Of a stretch of DNA of 64,000 nucleotides, positions 19,006-27,449 are shown piece after piece. How positions within the stretch are numbered: the first letter of the stretch is position 1; each line of letters begins with the position of its first letter. The DNA lies in assembly GCF_001688725.2 (NCBI RefSeq), contig NZ_CP015401.2:1984001-2048000 (forward strand). The letters are read 5' to 3'. The stretch is from Bacteroides caecimuris (GTDB taxonomy: Bacteria; Bacteroidota; Bacteroidia; Bacteroidales; Bacteroidaceae). Under the pieces are notes generated by a model, which saw only the letters and a list, made by a program, of their open reading frames with translations, was not told the DNA's origin and made no database searches. The position numbers were made by a program, and so were the translations under genes.

Positions 19006-20034
19006 ATGTTTCGATTTGGAGAACCTACATATTTATACTTATTGCTGTTATTACCTTTTTTAGCAGCTTTCTACTTGTATTCCAACTACAAGAGAAGAAA
19101 AAATATCCGACGCTTCGGGGACCCGACTTTATTGGCTCAATTGATGCCCGATGTATCCAAATATCGTCCGGATGTAAAATTCTGGATTATTTTTGTTGCT
19201 ATTGGCTTGTTCTCCGTATTATTAGCACGCCCCCAATTCGGTTCTAAGCTGGAAACGGTTAAGCGTAAAGGAGTAGAGGTAATTATAGCTTTGGATATTT
19301 CAAACTCTATGTTAGCTCAAGATGTACAACCTAGCCGTCTGGAAAAAGCAAAAAGACTAATTTCCAGATTAGTGGATGAACTTGACAATGATAAGGTAGG
19401 TATGATTGTATTTGCAGGTGACGCTTTTACTCAGCTACCAATAACAAGCGACTATATTTCTGCTAAGATGTTTTTAGAGTCCATCAATCCTTCGTTGATT
19501 TCTAAACAGGGTACAGCTATCGGAGAAGCAATCAATTTAGCAGCTCGTAGTTTCACTCCACAAGAAGGGGTAGGACGTGCTATTATTGTTATTACTGACG
19601 GTGAAAATCATGAGGGTGGTGCAGTGGAAGCCGCTAAAGCTGCTGCAGAAAAAGGTATCCAAGTAAGTGTATTGGGAGTAGGTATGCCTGATGGTGCCCC
19701 CATTCTGGTAGAAGGAACGAATGATTATCGCCGCGACCGGGAAGGTAATGTGATTGTTACCCGTTTGAATGAGGCTATGTGTCAGGAAATTGCTAAGGAA
19801 GGAAAAGGTATATATGTACGAGTAGACAACTCTAATTCAGCCCAAAGAGCTATCAATCAAGAAGTGAACAAAATGGCGAAGTCTGATGTAGAGTCGAAAG
19901 TATATACAGAGTTTAACGAACAATTCCAAGCTATTGCATGGGTTATTCTACTATTGTTATTGGCAGAAATCTTAATTTTGGACCGCAAGAATCCTTTATT
20001 TAAGAACATTCACCTGTTTTCTAATAAGAAATAG
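19006..20034 (+). CDS. batB: BatB, VWA-domain membrane protein
   Basis: 342 residues with the same plan as BatA: N-terminal hydrophobic segments (about 8-24, 61-78), VWA metal site DISNSM and ITDGENH, and a C-terminal membrane anchor (about 308-325). Tandem paralogue of batA, 45 bp downstream. The gap contains a TTTGTCAATC direct repeat (18965 and 18979). Confidence 0.93.
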   Translation: MFRFGEPTYLYLLLLLPFLAAFYLYSNYKRRKNIRRFGDPTLLAQLMPDVSKYRPDVKFWIIFVAIGLFSVLLARPQFGSKLETVKRKGVEVIIALDISNSMLAQDVQPSRLEKAKRLISRLVDELDNDKVGMIVFAGDAFTQLPITSDYISAKMFLESINPSLISKQGTAIGEAINLAARSFTPQEGVGRAIIVITDGENHEGGAVEAAKAAAEKGIQVSVLGVGMPDGAPILVEGTNDYRRDREGNVIVTRLNEAMCQEIAKEGKGIYVRVDNSNSAQRAINQEVNKMAKSDVESKVYTEFNEQFQAIAWVILLLLLAEILILDRKNPLFKNIHLFSNKK

Positions 20035-20042
20035 TTATACGT

Positions 20043-20765
20043 ATGTTAAAAAGTAAATATATTCTATTCGCTGTATTTCTGCTAGCGACAGCCGGTGTCT
20101 CGGCTCAGAAAGCAGAACGCGACTATATCCGTAAAGGAAACCGCCTGTTTAATGATAGTGTATTTGTTGACGCAGAGGTAAACTACCGGAAAGCTTTGGA
20201 AGCAAATCCCAAGTCTACAGTATCTATGTACAATTTGGGAAATACCCTTTCGCAACAGCAAAAGTTTCAGGATGCCATGGAACAATACGTATCAGCCAGC
20301 AAAATTGAAAAGGATAAAATGAAGCTCGCCCATATCTACCACAATATGGGAGTACTTTTCCAAGCTGGTAAAGATTATGAAAAGGCTGTAGATGCCTATA
20401 AAATGTCCCTGCGTAATAATCCTGCCGATCATGAAACCCGATACAATTTGGCTCTTGCACAGAAAATGTTGAAAGATCAACAAAATCAGCAGAATCAAGA
20501 CCAAAATCAGGATCAGAATAAAGATCAACAAAAGCAAGATCAAAAACAAGACCAGAATAAAGACAAGCAGAAAGATCAGAAACAAGATGAAAAGAAAGAT
20601 CAGCAGCAACCACCGAAGTCTGAAAAAAAACAAGATAACCAGATGTCAAAAGAGAATGCTGAACAATTGCTGAATTCTGTAATGCAGGATGAAAAAGATG
20701 TGCAAGACAAAGTGAAAAAGCAACAAAAAGTTATGCAAGGTGGTCGTTTAGAAAAAGATTGGTAA
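20043..20765 (+). CDS. batC: BatC, TPR protein with Gln/Lys/Asp-rich tail
   Basis: A 240-residue secreted protein with signal peptide (ILFAVFLLATAGVSAQ) and TPR units (about 25-140: FVDAEVNYRKALEANP, AVDAYKMSLRNNPADHE). From about 142 to 205 it becomes a low-complexity tract built of Gln, Asp, Lys and Asn (QNQDQNQDQNKDQQKQ-like), then a short conserved end. TPRs probably bind the VWA partners BatA and BatB. Starts 8 bp after batB. Confidence 0.9.
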   Translation: MLKSKYILFAVFLLATAGVSAQKAERDYIRKGNRLFNDSVFVDAEVNYRKALEANPKSTVSMYNLGNTLSQQQKFQDAMEQYVSASKIEKDKMKLAHIYHNMGVLFQAGKDYEKAVDAYKMSLRNNPADHETRYNLALAQKMLKDQQNQQNQDQNQDQNKDQQKQDQKQDQNKDKQKDQKQDEKKDQQQPPKSEKKQDNQMSKENAEQLLNSVMQDEKDVQDKVKKQQKVMQGGRLEKDW

Positions 20766-20796
20766 TATAAAGTTGATGATATAAATTTCATAAGCA

Positions 20797-22626
20797 ATGA
20801 AAAAACTGATTATTATATTGATGGCATTGATAGCATATAGCACTCAGGTGCTTGCTGATAAAGTGTCTTTTACTGCTTCTGCTCCTGATGTTGTGGTAGT
20901 GGGCGACCAATTCAGGCTGTCATATACTGTTACTACACAAAAAGTGAAAGATTTCCGGGCACCATCGATCAAAGGTTTTGATGTATTGATGGGACCAAGC
21001 CGTTCACAACAAAGTAATACTCAAATAGTGAATGGTAATGTTACATCTAGTAGTAGTATTACATTCACGTACATATTAATGGCAAATAATGCCGGAGAAT
21101 ACACAATACCCGGTGCCTCAATTGTTGCTGATGGTGATCAAATGATATCAAATTCAGTAAAAATTAAAGTATTGCCGCAAGATCAAGGTGGTAATAACGG
21201 GCAAAGTAACAGCAGTAGCTCTTCTACACATTCCTCATCTAGTACAGGGGTTTCTAACCAAGACTTATTTATTACAGCAAGTGCCAGTAAAACGAATGTG
21301 TACGAACAGGAAGCATTTGTCTTGACCTATAAAATATACACCAGAGAATCCAATTTACAACTAAATAATGCAAAGTTACCCGACTTTAAAGGCTTCCATT
21401 CTCAAGAAATTGAAATGACTACAAATGCGAGATGGACTCCAGAACATTATCAGGGACGTAATTACTATACGACAGTTTATCGCCAGTTCGTTCTCTTCCC
21501 GCAACAATCAGGAAAACTATATATTGATCCTGCTCAGTTCCAGATGACAGTCGGTAAACCTGTACAATCTGATGATCCTTTTGATGCTTTTTTTAATGGA
21601 GGAAGTAATGTCATTGAAATAAAAAAATCAATTTCCACCCCTAAAATAGCAATAAATGTAAATCCGCTTCCTGCAGGTAAACCGACAGATTTCTCCGGTG
21701 GAGTGGGAGAGTTCAATATTTCTTCATCTATCAACAACAAGGAACTGAAGACCAATGATGCTATTACTATTAAATTAGTAATATCCGGTACAGGTAACCT
21801 GAAGTTAATTTCTAATCCGGAAATTAAATTCCCAGATGATTTTGAAGTATACGATCCCAAAGTAGACAATCAAGTCAGATTAACCCGAGAAGGACTTACA
21901 GGTAATAAGGTTATCGAATATTTAGCAATTCCGAGACATGCTGGAACATATAAGATTCCAGGAGTATCTTTCAGCTATTTTGATATTCGCTCCAAATCTT
22001 ATAAAACGCTGAAAACAGAAGAATATGTAATAAGCGTTGAGAAAGGTACGGGTAATGCAGATCAAGTAATTGCTAACTTCACTAATAAAGAGGATTTGAA
22101 AGTATTAGGTGAAGACATCCGTTACATCAAACAAAACGAAGTTACTCTCCAAACTAAAGGAAGTTTCTTTTATGGTTCAATGACATATTGGCTATTCTAT
22201 ATCATTCCGGCTCTTGCCTTCATTATTTTCTTTATAATTTATCGTAAACAAGCAGCTGAAAATGCAAACGTAGCTAAAATGCGTACGAAAAAAGCCAATA
22301 AAGTAGCAATAAAACGTATGAAGTTAGCTGGAAAATTACTCTCAGAAAATAAGAAAGATGCTTTCTATGATGAAGTTTTAAAGGCACTGTGGGGATATAT
22401 AAGTGACAAACTGAATATTCCGGTATCTCGTTTATCTAAAGATAATATTGAAGAGAAGCTAAAAAATCATGGAGTAAATGAGGAACTGATTAAAGAATTC
22501 CTGAATGCATTGAATGATTGTGAATTTGCCCGCTTTGCTCCAGGTGATGAAAATCAAGCTATGGATAAAGTTTATTCTTCTTCAATAGAGGTAATAAGCA
22601 AAATGGAAAATTCAATAAAACATTAA
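20797..22626 (+). CDS. batD: BatD, oxygen-tolerance membrane protein
   Basis: 609 residues with a signal peptide (IILMALIAYSTQVLA), a long periplasmic beta-rich region with Ser/Thr/Asn-rich linker (about 127-150), a membrane segment (about 467-485; YWLFYIIPALAFIIFF) and a cytoplasmic helical C-terminus. This is the standard BatD architecture. It is the largest subunit in the operon and probably joins the inner-membrane VWA proteins to periplasmic TPR proteins. Confidence 0.92.
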   Translation: MKKLIIILMALIAYSTQVLADKVSFTASAPDVVVVGDQFRLSYTVTTQKVKDFRAPSIKGFDVLMGPSRSQQSNTQIVNGNVTSSSSITFTYILMANNAGEYTIPGASIVADGDQMISNSVKIKVLPQDQGGNNGQSNSSSSSTHSSSSTGVSNQDLFITASASKTNVYEQEAFVLTYKIYTRESNLQLNNAKLPDFKGFHSQEIEMTTNARWTPEHYQGRNYYTTVYRQFVLFPQQSGKLYIDPAQFQMTVGKPVQSDDPFDAFFNGGSNVIEIKKSISTPKIAINVNPLPAGKPTDFSGGVGEFNISSSINNKELKTNDAITIKLVISGTGNLKLISNPEIKFPDDFEVYDPKVDNQVRLTREGLTGNKVIEYLAIPRHAGTYKIPGVSFSYFDIRSKSYKTLKTEEYVISVEKGTGNADQVIANFTNKEDLKVLGEDIRYIKQNEVTLQTKGSFFYGSMTYWLFYIIPALAFIIFFIIYRKQAAENANVAKMRTKKANKVAIKRMKLAGKLLSENKKDAFYDEVLKALWGYISDKLNIPVSRLSKDNIEEKLKNHGVNEELIKEFLNALNDCEFARFAPGDENQAMDKVYSSSIEVISKMENSIKH

Positions 22627-22644
22627 CCCAAAAGAGATTGTGTC

Positions 22645-23478
22645 ATGAAAAAGATATTATTTTTTATATTACTATCAATGTCACTTACTTGTTTTGCACA
22701 AGATCCGTTAAGCATTGATTCTAAACAAACCAATGGTACTGATTCTATCCGCGCTTCACATACCACATTTTCCAGTAACACACTGGAAGATGCCACAAAA
22801 GCTGAAGGCGATTCCGCATATATAAAAGAAGATTATGCAGCAGCTATTCAAATATATGAAGCATTATTAAAAAATGGAGAAGCTGCTGCCGTTTATTACA
22901 ATTTGGGAAATAGTTATTATAAAATAGGAGAGATAGCGAAAGCTGTTTTAAATTATGAGCGTGCCTTGTTGTTGCAACCAGGAAATGGCGATATACGTGC
23001 TAATCTTGAAGTGGCACGCGCAAAGACAATAGACAAAGTGGAGCCTGTTCCTGAAGTGTTCTTTGTTTCATGGATCAAGTCTCTGACAAATAGCATGAGT
23101 GTAGATGCATGGGCCACATGGGGTATTGTTTCCTTTATTCTATTAATTATAGCTCTTTACTTTTTTATATTCTCTAAACAGATTGTGTTAAAGAAAGTAG
23201 GCTTCATATCAGGAATCGTTTTTCTGATTGTCACCATTTGCTCTAATCTTTTCGCTTCACGACAAAAAGAACATTTAGTCAATCGAAATGAAGCTATAGT
23301 AATGAACCCAAGTGTAACAGTTAGAAGTACTCCAAGCGAAAGCGGTACCAGCTTGTTTATTCTCCATGAAGGGAGAAAGGTAAGTGTCAAAGATAATTCC
23401 ATGAAAGAATGGAAAGAAATTCGGCTGGAAGATGGAAAAGTTGGATGGATACCAGCCTCCGCTATTGAGGTAATATAA
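22645..23478 (+). CDS. batE: BatE, TPR and SH3-like protein
   Basis: 277 residues with a signal peptide (ILFFILLSMSLTCFAQ), a TPR region (about 48-130; AAAVYYNLGNSYYKIGEIAKAVLNYERAL over two motifs), two membrane segments (about 156-174 and 184-203) and a C-terminal bacterial SH3-like domain (about 213-275; VTVRSTPSESGT, KVGWIPASAIEVI). Last gene of the bat operon, followed by a hairpin with a T-run. Confidence 0.92.
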   Translation: MKKILFFILLSMSLTCFAQDPLSIDSKQTNGTDSIRASHTTFSSNTLEDATKAEGDSAYIKEDYAAAIQIYEALLKNGEAAAVYYNLGNSYYKIGEIAKAVLNYERALLLQPGNGDIRANLEVARAKTIDKVEPVPEVFFVSWIKSLTNSMSVDAWATWGIVSFILLIIALYFFIFSKQIVLKKVGFISGIVFLIVTICSNLFASRQKEHLVNRNEAIVMNPSVTVRSTPSESGTSLFILHEGRKVSVKDNSMKEWKEIRLEDGKVGWIPASAIEVI

Positions 23479-23507
23479 AGGGCATTAATAGATTTTATAA
23501 ATTCAAG

Positions 23508-23545
23508 AAAAAAAGATAAGCAAATAATTTGTTTTATCTTTTTTT
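23508..23545 (+). terminator. Terminator of the bat operon
   Basis: Arms AAAAAAAGATAA (23508-23519) and TTATCTTTTTTT (23534-23545), with the T-run continuing into TTTCTT. AT-rich but perfectly paired, 30 bp after batE. Confidence 0.75.
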
Positions 23546-23606
23546 TTTCTTAAGTTTATAGCGTGATAAAAAAATCACATAATATTAACCATTAAATTTA
23601 TGAGAC

Positions 23607-23897
23607 ATGAGAACAATAACGTTTAATGAACTTCGTAAAATCAAAGATTCATTGCCTAGCGGTAGCATGCATAGAATAGCAGACGAACTTGGTTTACACG
23701 TAGATACAGTGCGAAACTTCTTCGGAGGACACAATTTCAAGGAGGGAAAAAGTGTCGGAATACATCTTGAGCCCGGTCCAGATGGGGGGCTTGTAATGTT
23801 GGATGATACGACTGTTCTTGATCGGGCTTTAAAAATCTTAGATGAATTGAATATGAGTATGCAAAAAGAACAGGCTACCGAATCTGTGCAAGTTTAA
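23607..23897 (+). CDS. Small putative helix-turn-helix protein
   Basis: A 96-residue protein. Residues 20-40 (MHRIADELGLHVDTVRNFFG) read like a helix-turn-helix in which the second helix follows LHVDTV. The middle is Gly/Pro-rich (HLEPGPDGG) and the end is an amphipathic helix (DRALKILDELN). I recognise no named family; a DNA-binding role is inference. It stands alone between two terminators. Confidence 0.7.
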   Translation: MRTITFNELRKIKDSLPSGSMHRIADELGLHVDTVRNFFGGHNFKEGKSVGIHLEPGPDGGLVMLDDTTVLDRALKILDELNMSMQKEQATESVQV

Positions 23898-23910
23898 AAT
23901 ATAACAAACT

Positions 23911-23945
23911 GAATCCCAATTGAATCAAACAATTGGGATTTCTTA
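23911..23945 (+). terminator. Terminator after the small HTH gene
   Basis: Inverted repeat around AATCCCAATTG and CAATTGGGATT with a short loop, followed by TCTTATTTG. It lies 15-45 bp after the stop codon. Confidence 0.75.
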
Positions 23946-24121
23946 TTTGTTTTCACCTTATAAAATGTACATTTATGGAAGACAAATTAGTAACTTTAGC
24001 CATTCTGACATACACCAAAGCGCAGATCTTAAAGAATATCTTGGAAAATGAAGGTGTAGAAACATACATTCATAACGTAAGCGTCTACATGGCTGTCTGA
24101 AAGTATAGTGGGAGAGAAGGA

Positions 24122-24130
24122 GCCTAAAAC
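24122..24130 (+). repeat. Target-site duplication, left copy
   Basis: GCCTAAAAC directly precedes the left IS66 end and recurs at 26880-26888 directly after the right end. 9 bp match; IS66-family elements usually make 8 bp, so one base may be chance or a variant. Confidence 0.8.
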
Positions 24131-24209
24131 GTAACCATTCTATTTTCCGCCTTGACACGCATCGCAACCCAGCATATCTTTGCGCCATAACCAATTACTA
24201 ACAAAGATT

Positions 24210-24578
24210 ATGGCAAAAGAAAAAGTAAACTATCAGGAGGTGTACGACCTCTATCAGCTGTGCTGCGAAACCAAAGACCTTCGCGAGTTCTGTGCGGATT
24301 ATGGAGTGAATTACGACAAGTTCATGAACTGGCAGCGCCACCAGCTATGGAGTGAGAAGTTAGGCAAGACAGTCCAGGTTGATCAACCCAAGGTTGCCAA
24401 GGTGCAGATAACCGGCAATCCCTGCAACAGTCCAACCGTGAAAATGGAAGTGAGACAGCCCGAAGGTGAAGCTCCGATAAGATGGGTAAAATTACAATTG
24501 GCATCAGGCGCAACGCTGTTCCTGAGAAACACCACAGTTCTTGATTTGAGCTTGTTGCTTAATAAAATGATAGGATGA
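24210..24578 (+). CDS. IS66 TnpA-like accessory protein
   Basis: 122 residues from ATG 24210 (MAKEKVNYQEVYDLYQLC). The N-terminal half resembles a helix-turn-helix DNA-binding unit and the C-terminal part (IRWVKLQLASGATLFLRNTTV) is a beta-rich end typical of IS66 ORF1 proteins. Required together with TnpB and TnpC for transposition in the family. An upstream in-frame TTG at 24180 is in the IS leader and unlikely to be the start. Confidence 0.88.
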   Translation: MAKEKVNYQEVYDLYQLCCETKDLREFCADYGVNYDKFMNWQRHQLWSEKLGKTVQVDQPKVAKVQITGNPCNSPTVKMEVRQPEGEAPIRWVKLQLASGATLFLRNTTVLDLSLLLNKMIG

Positions 24579-24579
24579 C

Positions 24580-24924
24580 ATGCTGGGACTGAGTGCTAAC
24601 CTGAACTATTACCTGTTCAACGGTAATGTTGATCTGCGGAAAGGTATTTTCCGATTATGTGAGAGTATAAGGGAAGAGATGTCACTTGACCCGAGCGATG
24701 CCTCCAACGTCTATATGTTCATGTCCCGTAACCGGAAGGTTGTGAAGATACTTCATTATGAACGCGGTTTTTATGTGCTTTACGAGAAACGTCCTGTCAT
24801 GGGAAAGTTCAAGAAACCGGTATTTGATGAGGTCTCCAAATGCTACCGGATACAATGGTCAGACATGGCCTATCTTACGGAAAGTATTGTAGTTGACAAG
24901 ATGTATGTTAGTTCAAAAGATTAA
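24580..24924 (+). CDS. tnpB: IS66 TnpB accessory protein (IS66 Orf2 family)
   Basis: 114 residues with the family hallmarks YYLFNGNVDLRKGIFRLC near the N-terminus and VYMFMSRNRKVVKILHYE in the middle. Starts 1 bp after the tnpA stop, so translation is probably coupled. Complete length for the family. Confidence 0.95.
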   Translation: MLGLSANLNYYLFNGNVDLRKGIFRLCESIREEMSLDPSDASNVYMFMSRNRKVVKILHYERGFYVLYEKRPVMGKFKKPVFDEVSKCYRIQWSDMAYLTESIVVDKMYVSSKD

Positions 24925-25010
24925 TATTACCGTATTGATTATCAGTAAATAATATAAAAATAAACGATAAAAAGTTTGCGTAACTGCCTGATTTTTCGTA
25001 CCTTTATATC

Positions 25011-26792
25011 ATGATTGATGAAAGGGCATACGAGTTACTTTGCTGCCAGTTGGGTCTGGCGAATGAGGAAAAGGCAGGGCTTCGCAAACAGGTAAACGAA
25101 CTGATTGCGAGGCTTAAGGCCATTGAAGAATCCAATAAAGAGAACTCCAAGGCTCTGGTTGATACAATCAATGACCTCAAAGATTCCCTCGAAAAGCAAT
25201 CAACTACGGTTGAAAATTATAGGAAAGAAATGGAGCTTATGAGAAAGCAGCTTGAAGCGAAAGACGAGGTGAACCGGATGCTGGCAAACGAGATATCCAA
25301 TCTCAGGCTTCAGCTGGAGGACAGCAGGAAACACCGTTTCGGCCGTACTTCCGAGCAAAGAAAACTGCTGAACAACCGTAACCTTGACAAGTCTGCACTG
25401 CATAAGTCCGAATATGACGGTTCTGACAGAAAGGATGATGACAACGATAAGGCTGACGGTAACGAAACCGGCAGCAGTACCATTTCTGGTAGCACACCTG
25501 CACAGGACAGCCAACCTTCAAGAAGAAAGGAAACTGCACCACGTGCCGTGAAAACCAAATTGAAAGTTGACAAAGTAGTAGTACATGAAGTGGACGAGTA
25601 TTACACGCTTCCCGAAGGAGGACGGTTCATGAACCGCAACGGTATGCCTGATGTGTGGGAATACAGGGTTATAGAACATGTAAGGGCTCATAACGTGGAG
25701 CATGTGTATAAGGTGGCAAGGGTAAAGCTTGCAGACGGAACTTTTGTAAGCACAATGGAACATCCGCTGAAAAAACTTGGAGGTATTTTCTCCCCTGAAC
25801 TGCTTGCCCGTCTGCTCTGTCTGAAATATGACTTCAGTATGCCTGAGAACAGACAGATAAGACTGCTTGCCAGAGAGGGCATCCACATAAGCAACACCAC
25901 ACTGAACAGCTATATCCATAACGGAATCGCCAAACTCAAGGATTTTATCGGAGAGGTCTTCAAGGGGTTTGTACAGCAGGCTGAATATCTTATGGTTGAT
26001 GAGACGACCGAACTTGTAGGCATCGAAACAAAGGAAGGCAAGGCTTACAGGAGAAAGTACTTATGGGCATTCTTTGCAAAGCATATGAAGATGGTCTATT
26101 ACCACTATAACAACGGCAGCAGGTCATCCGATGTGGCGAAGTCGTTCCTGGAACATTTTATGGGGACCCTTTCCACTGACGGATATACGGTTTACAGAAT
26201 GTTTGATGGAGAAGACTCAAAGGTGCTTCATATAGGATGCCGGACGCACTGCAGAAGGTTGTGGGTTGACGCCTTGCCTTCGGACAGGACAGCGATGGAG
26301 ATAATAGACTCCATCGGCGATATGTTCATGAATGAAGATCTGTTCCGCACCATGAAGCTCAGCGGTGAGCAGATAAGGGGGAAAAGACGGAAGCTTACAG
26401 GACCGATCCTTGAAAGTATCCATCATAAGGTGGTCATGATGATGCAGGATGCGAAGATTATGGCTAACGAACTGATGAGAAAGGCTGTCAATTATACGTT
26501 AAACCAGTGGAAGTCCCTGAGAAATATCCTCAAGGACGGTGCAGCGGAAATATCGAACAACCTCTGTGAACAAAGGATGAAACCGGTAAAGCTGTTGCTC
26601 AAGAACTGTATGAACATAGGCAGTGAGGATGCGGCAGAAAACTCGGCATTCATCTTCTCTCTGATAGAAAGCTGTAAGCTTAATGGCATAGACCCTCAGG
26701 ATTACCTGAAGCACCTGTTCGAATGTATTCTTCATGGTAAGGACTGCGACAAGAAGACTCTTCTACCATGTTTTTATAAACCGGAATGTTAA
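25011..26792 (+). CDS. tnpC: IS66 transposase TnpC
   Basis: 593-residue DDE transposase. It has an N-terminal coiled coil (about 15-115), a low-complexity basic/acidic linker (about 120-185), a zinc-finger-like and helical region, then the catalytic domain with YLMVDETTELV (first Asp), LSTDGYTVYRM (second Asp) and a C-terminal IS66 region with the SNNLCEQRMKPVKLLLKN Glu. Appears intact, so the element may still move. Confidence 0.95.
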   Translation: MIDERAYELLCCQLGLANEEKAGLRKQVNELIARLKAIEESNKENSKALVDTINDLKDSLEKQSTTVENYRKEMELMRKQLEAKDEVNRMLANEISNLRLQLEDSRKHRFGRTSEQRKLLNNRNLDKSALHKSEYDGSDRKDDDNDKADGNETGSSTISGSTPAQDSQPSRRKETAPRAVKTKLKVDKVVVHEVDEYYTLPEGGRFMNRNGMPDVWEYRVIEHVRAHNVEHVYKVARVKLADGTFVSTMEHPLKKLGGIFSPELLARLLCLKYDFSMPENRQIRLLAREGIHISNTTLNSYIHNGIAKLKDFIGEVFKGFVQQAEYLMVDETTELVGIETKEGKAYRRKYLWAFFAKHMKMVYYHYNNGSRSSDVAKSFLEHFMGTLSTDGYTVYRMFDGEDSKVLHIGCRTHCRRLWVDALPSDRTAMEIIDSIGDMFMNEDLFRTMKLSGEQIRGKRRKLTGPILESIHHKVVMMMQDAKIMANELMRKAVNYTLNQWKSLRNILKDGAAEISNNLCEQRMKPVKLLLKNCMNIGSEDAAENSAFIFSLIESCKLNGIDPQDYLKHLFECILHGKDCDKKTLLPCFYKPEC

Positions 26793-26822
26793 AACAAAAA
26801 TATTTTCTTGCGGGCATTTTTA

Positions 26823-26851
26823 TTTTATCGGCTGAAAAACAGCCGATAAAA
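26823..26851 (+). terminator. Terminator inside the IS66 right end
   Basis: Perfect stem TTTTATCGGCTG (26823-26834) / CAGCCGATAAAA (26840-26851) with an A5 loop, 30 bp after tnpC. Confidence 0.75.
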
Positions 26852-26879
26852 TTGTCGTGGCGGAAAATAGAATGATTAC

Positions 26880-26888
26880 GCCTAAAAC
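26880..26888 (+). repeat. Target-site duplication, right copy
   Basis: GCCTAAAAC directly after the right IS66 end, matching 24122-24130. Joining the two flanks restores a continuous reading frame (EKEPKTENKSKK). Confidence 0.8.
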
Positions 26889-27354
26889 AGAAAATAAGTC
26901 AAAAAAGATTTTAATTCCCATCGACTTCTCTAATTTCTGTATCTTTAATACATCTAACTGATTCCAAAGATACTTGGAATGAAATAAAACTAGCAGGTAT
27001 AAAAGAATATTTTCATAAGCAGTATCCAGGGCTTGAAATTCATTATGATGTAGTAATGAACGATAATTTATTAAAAGGACTTGATCAGTATATCAAAGAT
27101 AATCAAATAGATATAATCACTTTGACTTCTTACAAAAGGAATATATTTGCTCGGTTATTTAATCCAAGTATTGCTAGAAAAATGATTTTTCATTCTGATA
27201 CGCCATTACTTGTTATTAACAGCTAGAGCCTTGTTCAAATCAAGCAAAAAATGGGCATTCACGATTAGGGAATAATAAGTATTATGTTTAATATAAAAAG
27301 GAGTAATATAATAACATTGCTCCTTTGAAAAATGCATATTCCCTCAAATGATTT

Positions 27355-27390
27355 CTTCTTTTTTTATAATCTAGATTATAAAAAAAGAAG
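27355..27390. repeat. Perfect 36-bp palindrome centred on CTAG
   Basis: Left arm CTTCTTTTTTTATAATCT and right arm AGATTATAAAAAAAGAAG are exact reverse complements with no loop. It overlaps the terminator of the minus-strand TPR gene at its right end. Confidence 0.9.
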
Positions 27391-27414
27391 GTTACTTATT
27401 TCTAGCAACCTTCT
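27386..27414 (-). terminator. Terminator of the gyrA-TPR transcript
   Basis: Read on the minus strand: AGAAGGTT, loop, AACCTTCT, then seven T (27380-27386 on the plus strand as A7). It lies 36 bp beyond the TPR stop codon. Confidence 0.85.
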
Positions 27415-27449
27415 TCTATTTTTCAAGACTTATATTTTCCTAGAAACGA

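Larger units (their letters stand above)
24131..26879 (+). mobile_element. IS66-family insertion sequence, complete
   Basis: 2749 bp bounded by inverted repeats GTAACCATTCTATTTTCCGCC (21 bp, left; given as positions 24131-24151) and its right partner at 26859-26879 with one mismatch. It holds the three IS66 genes (tnpA, tnpB, tnpC) in order on the plus strand, all intact, and has a 9-bp GCCTAAAAC duplication outside. It disrupts a universal-stress-protein gene. A hairpin at 26823-26851 closes the transposase transcript. Confidence 0.95.
23975..27226 (+). pseudogene. Universal stress protein gene, broken by deletions and IS66
   Basis: Remains of one coding sequence lie on both sides of the IS66 element. 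23975-24082 encodes MEDKLVTLAILTYTKAQILK... then the frame jumps: from about 24085 another frame reads WLSESIVGEKEPK up to the IS. After the IS the same frame resumes through the target duplication (PKTENKSKKILIPIDFSNF, the Usp first strand), then fails near 26945. A further frame, from about 26960 to the TAG at 27224-27226, gives a normal Usp C-terminus (DIITLTSYKRNIFARLF ... TPLLVINS). So there are at least two frame-breaking internal lesions besides the IS. Family call rests on the KKILIPIDFS and C-terminal motifs. Confidence 0.8.

Noticed and set aside
20470..20660. DNA tandem repeat in batC as a mobile or regulatory element
   Set aside because: It is simply the coding sequence of a Gln/Asp/Lys-rich linker, and the reading frame stays open throughout.
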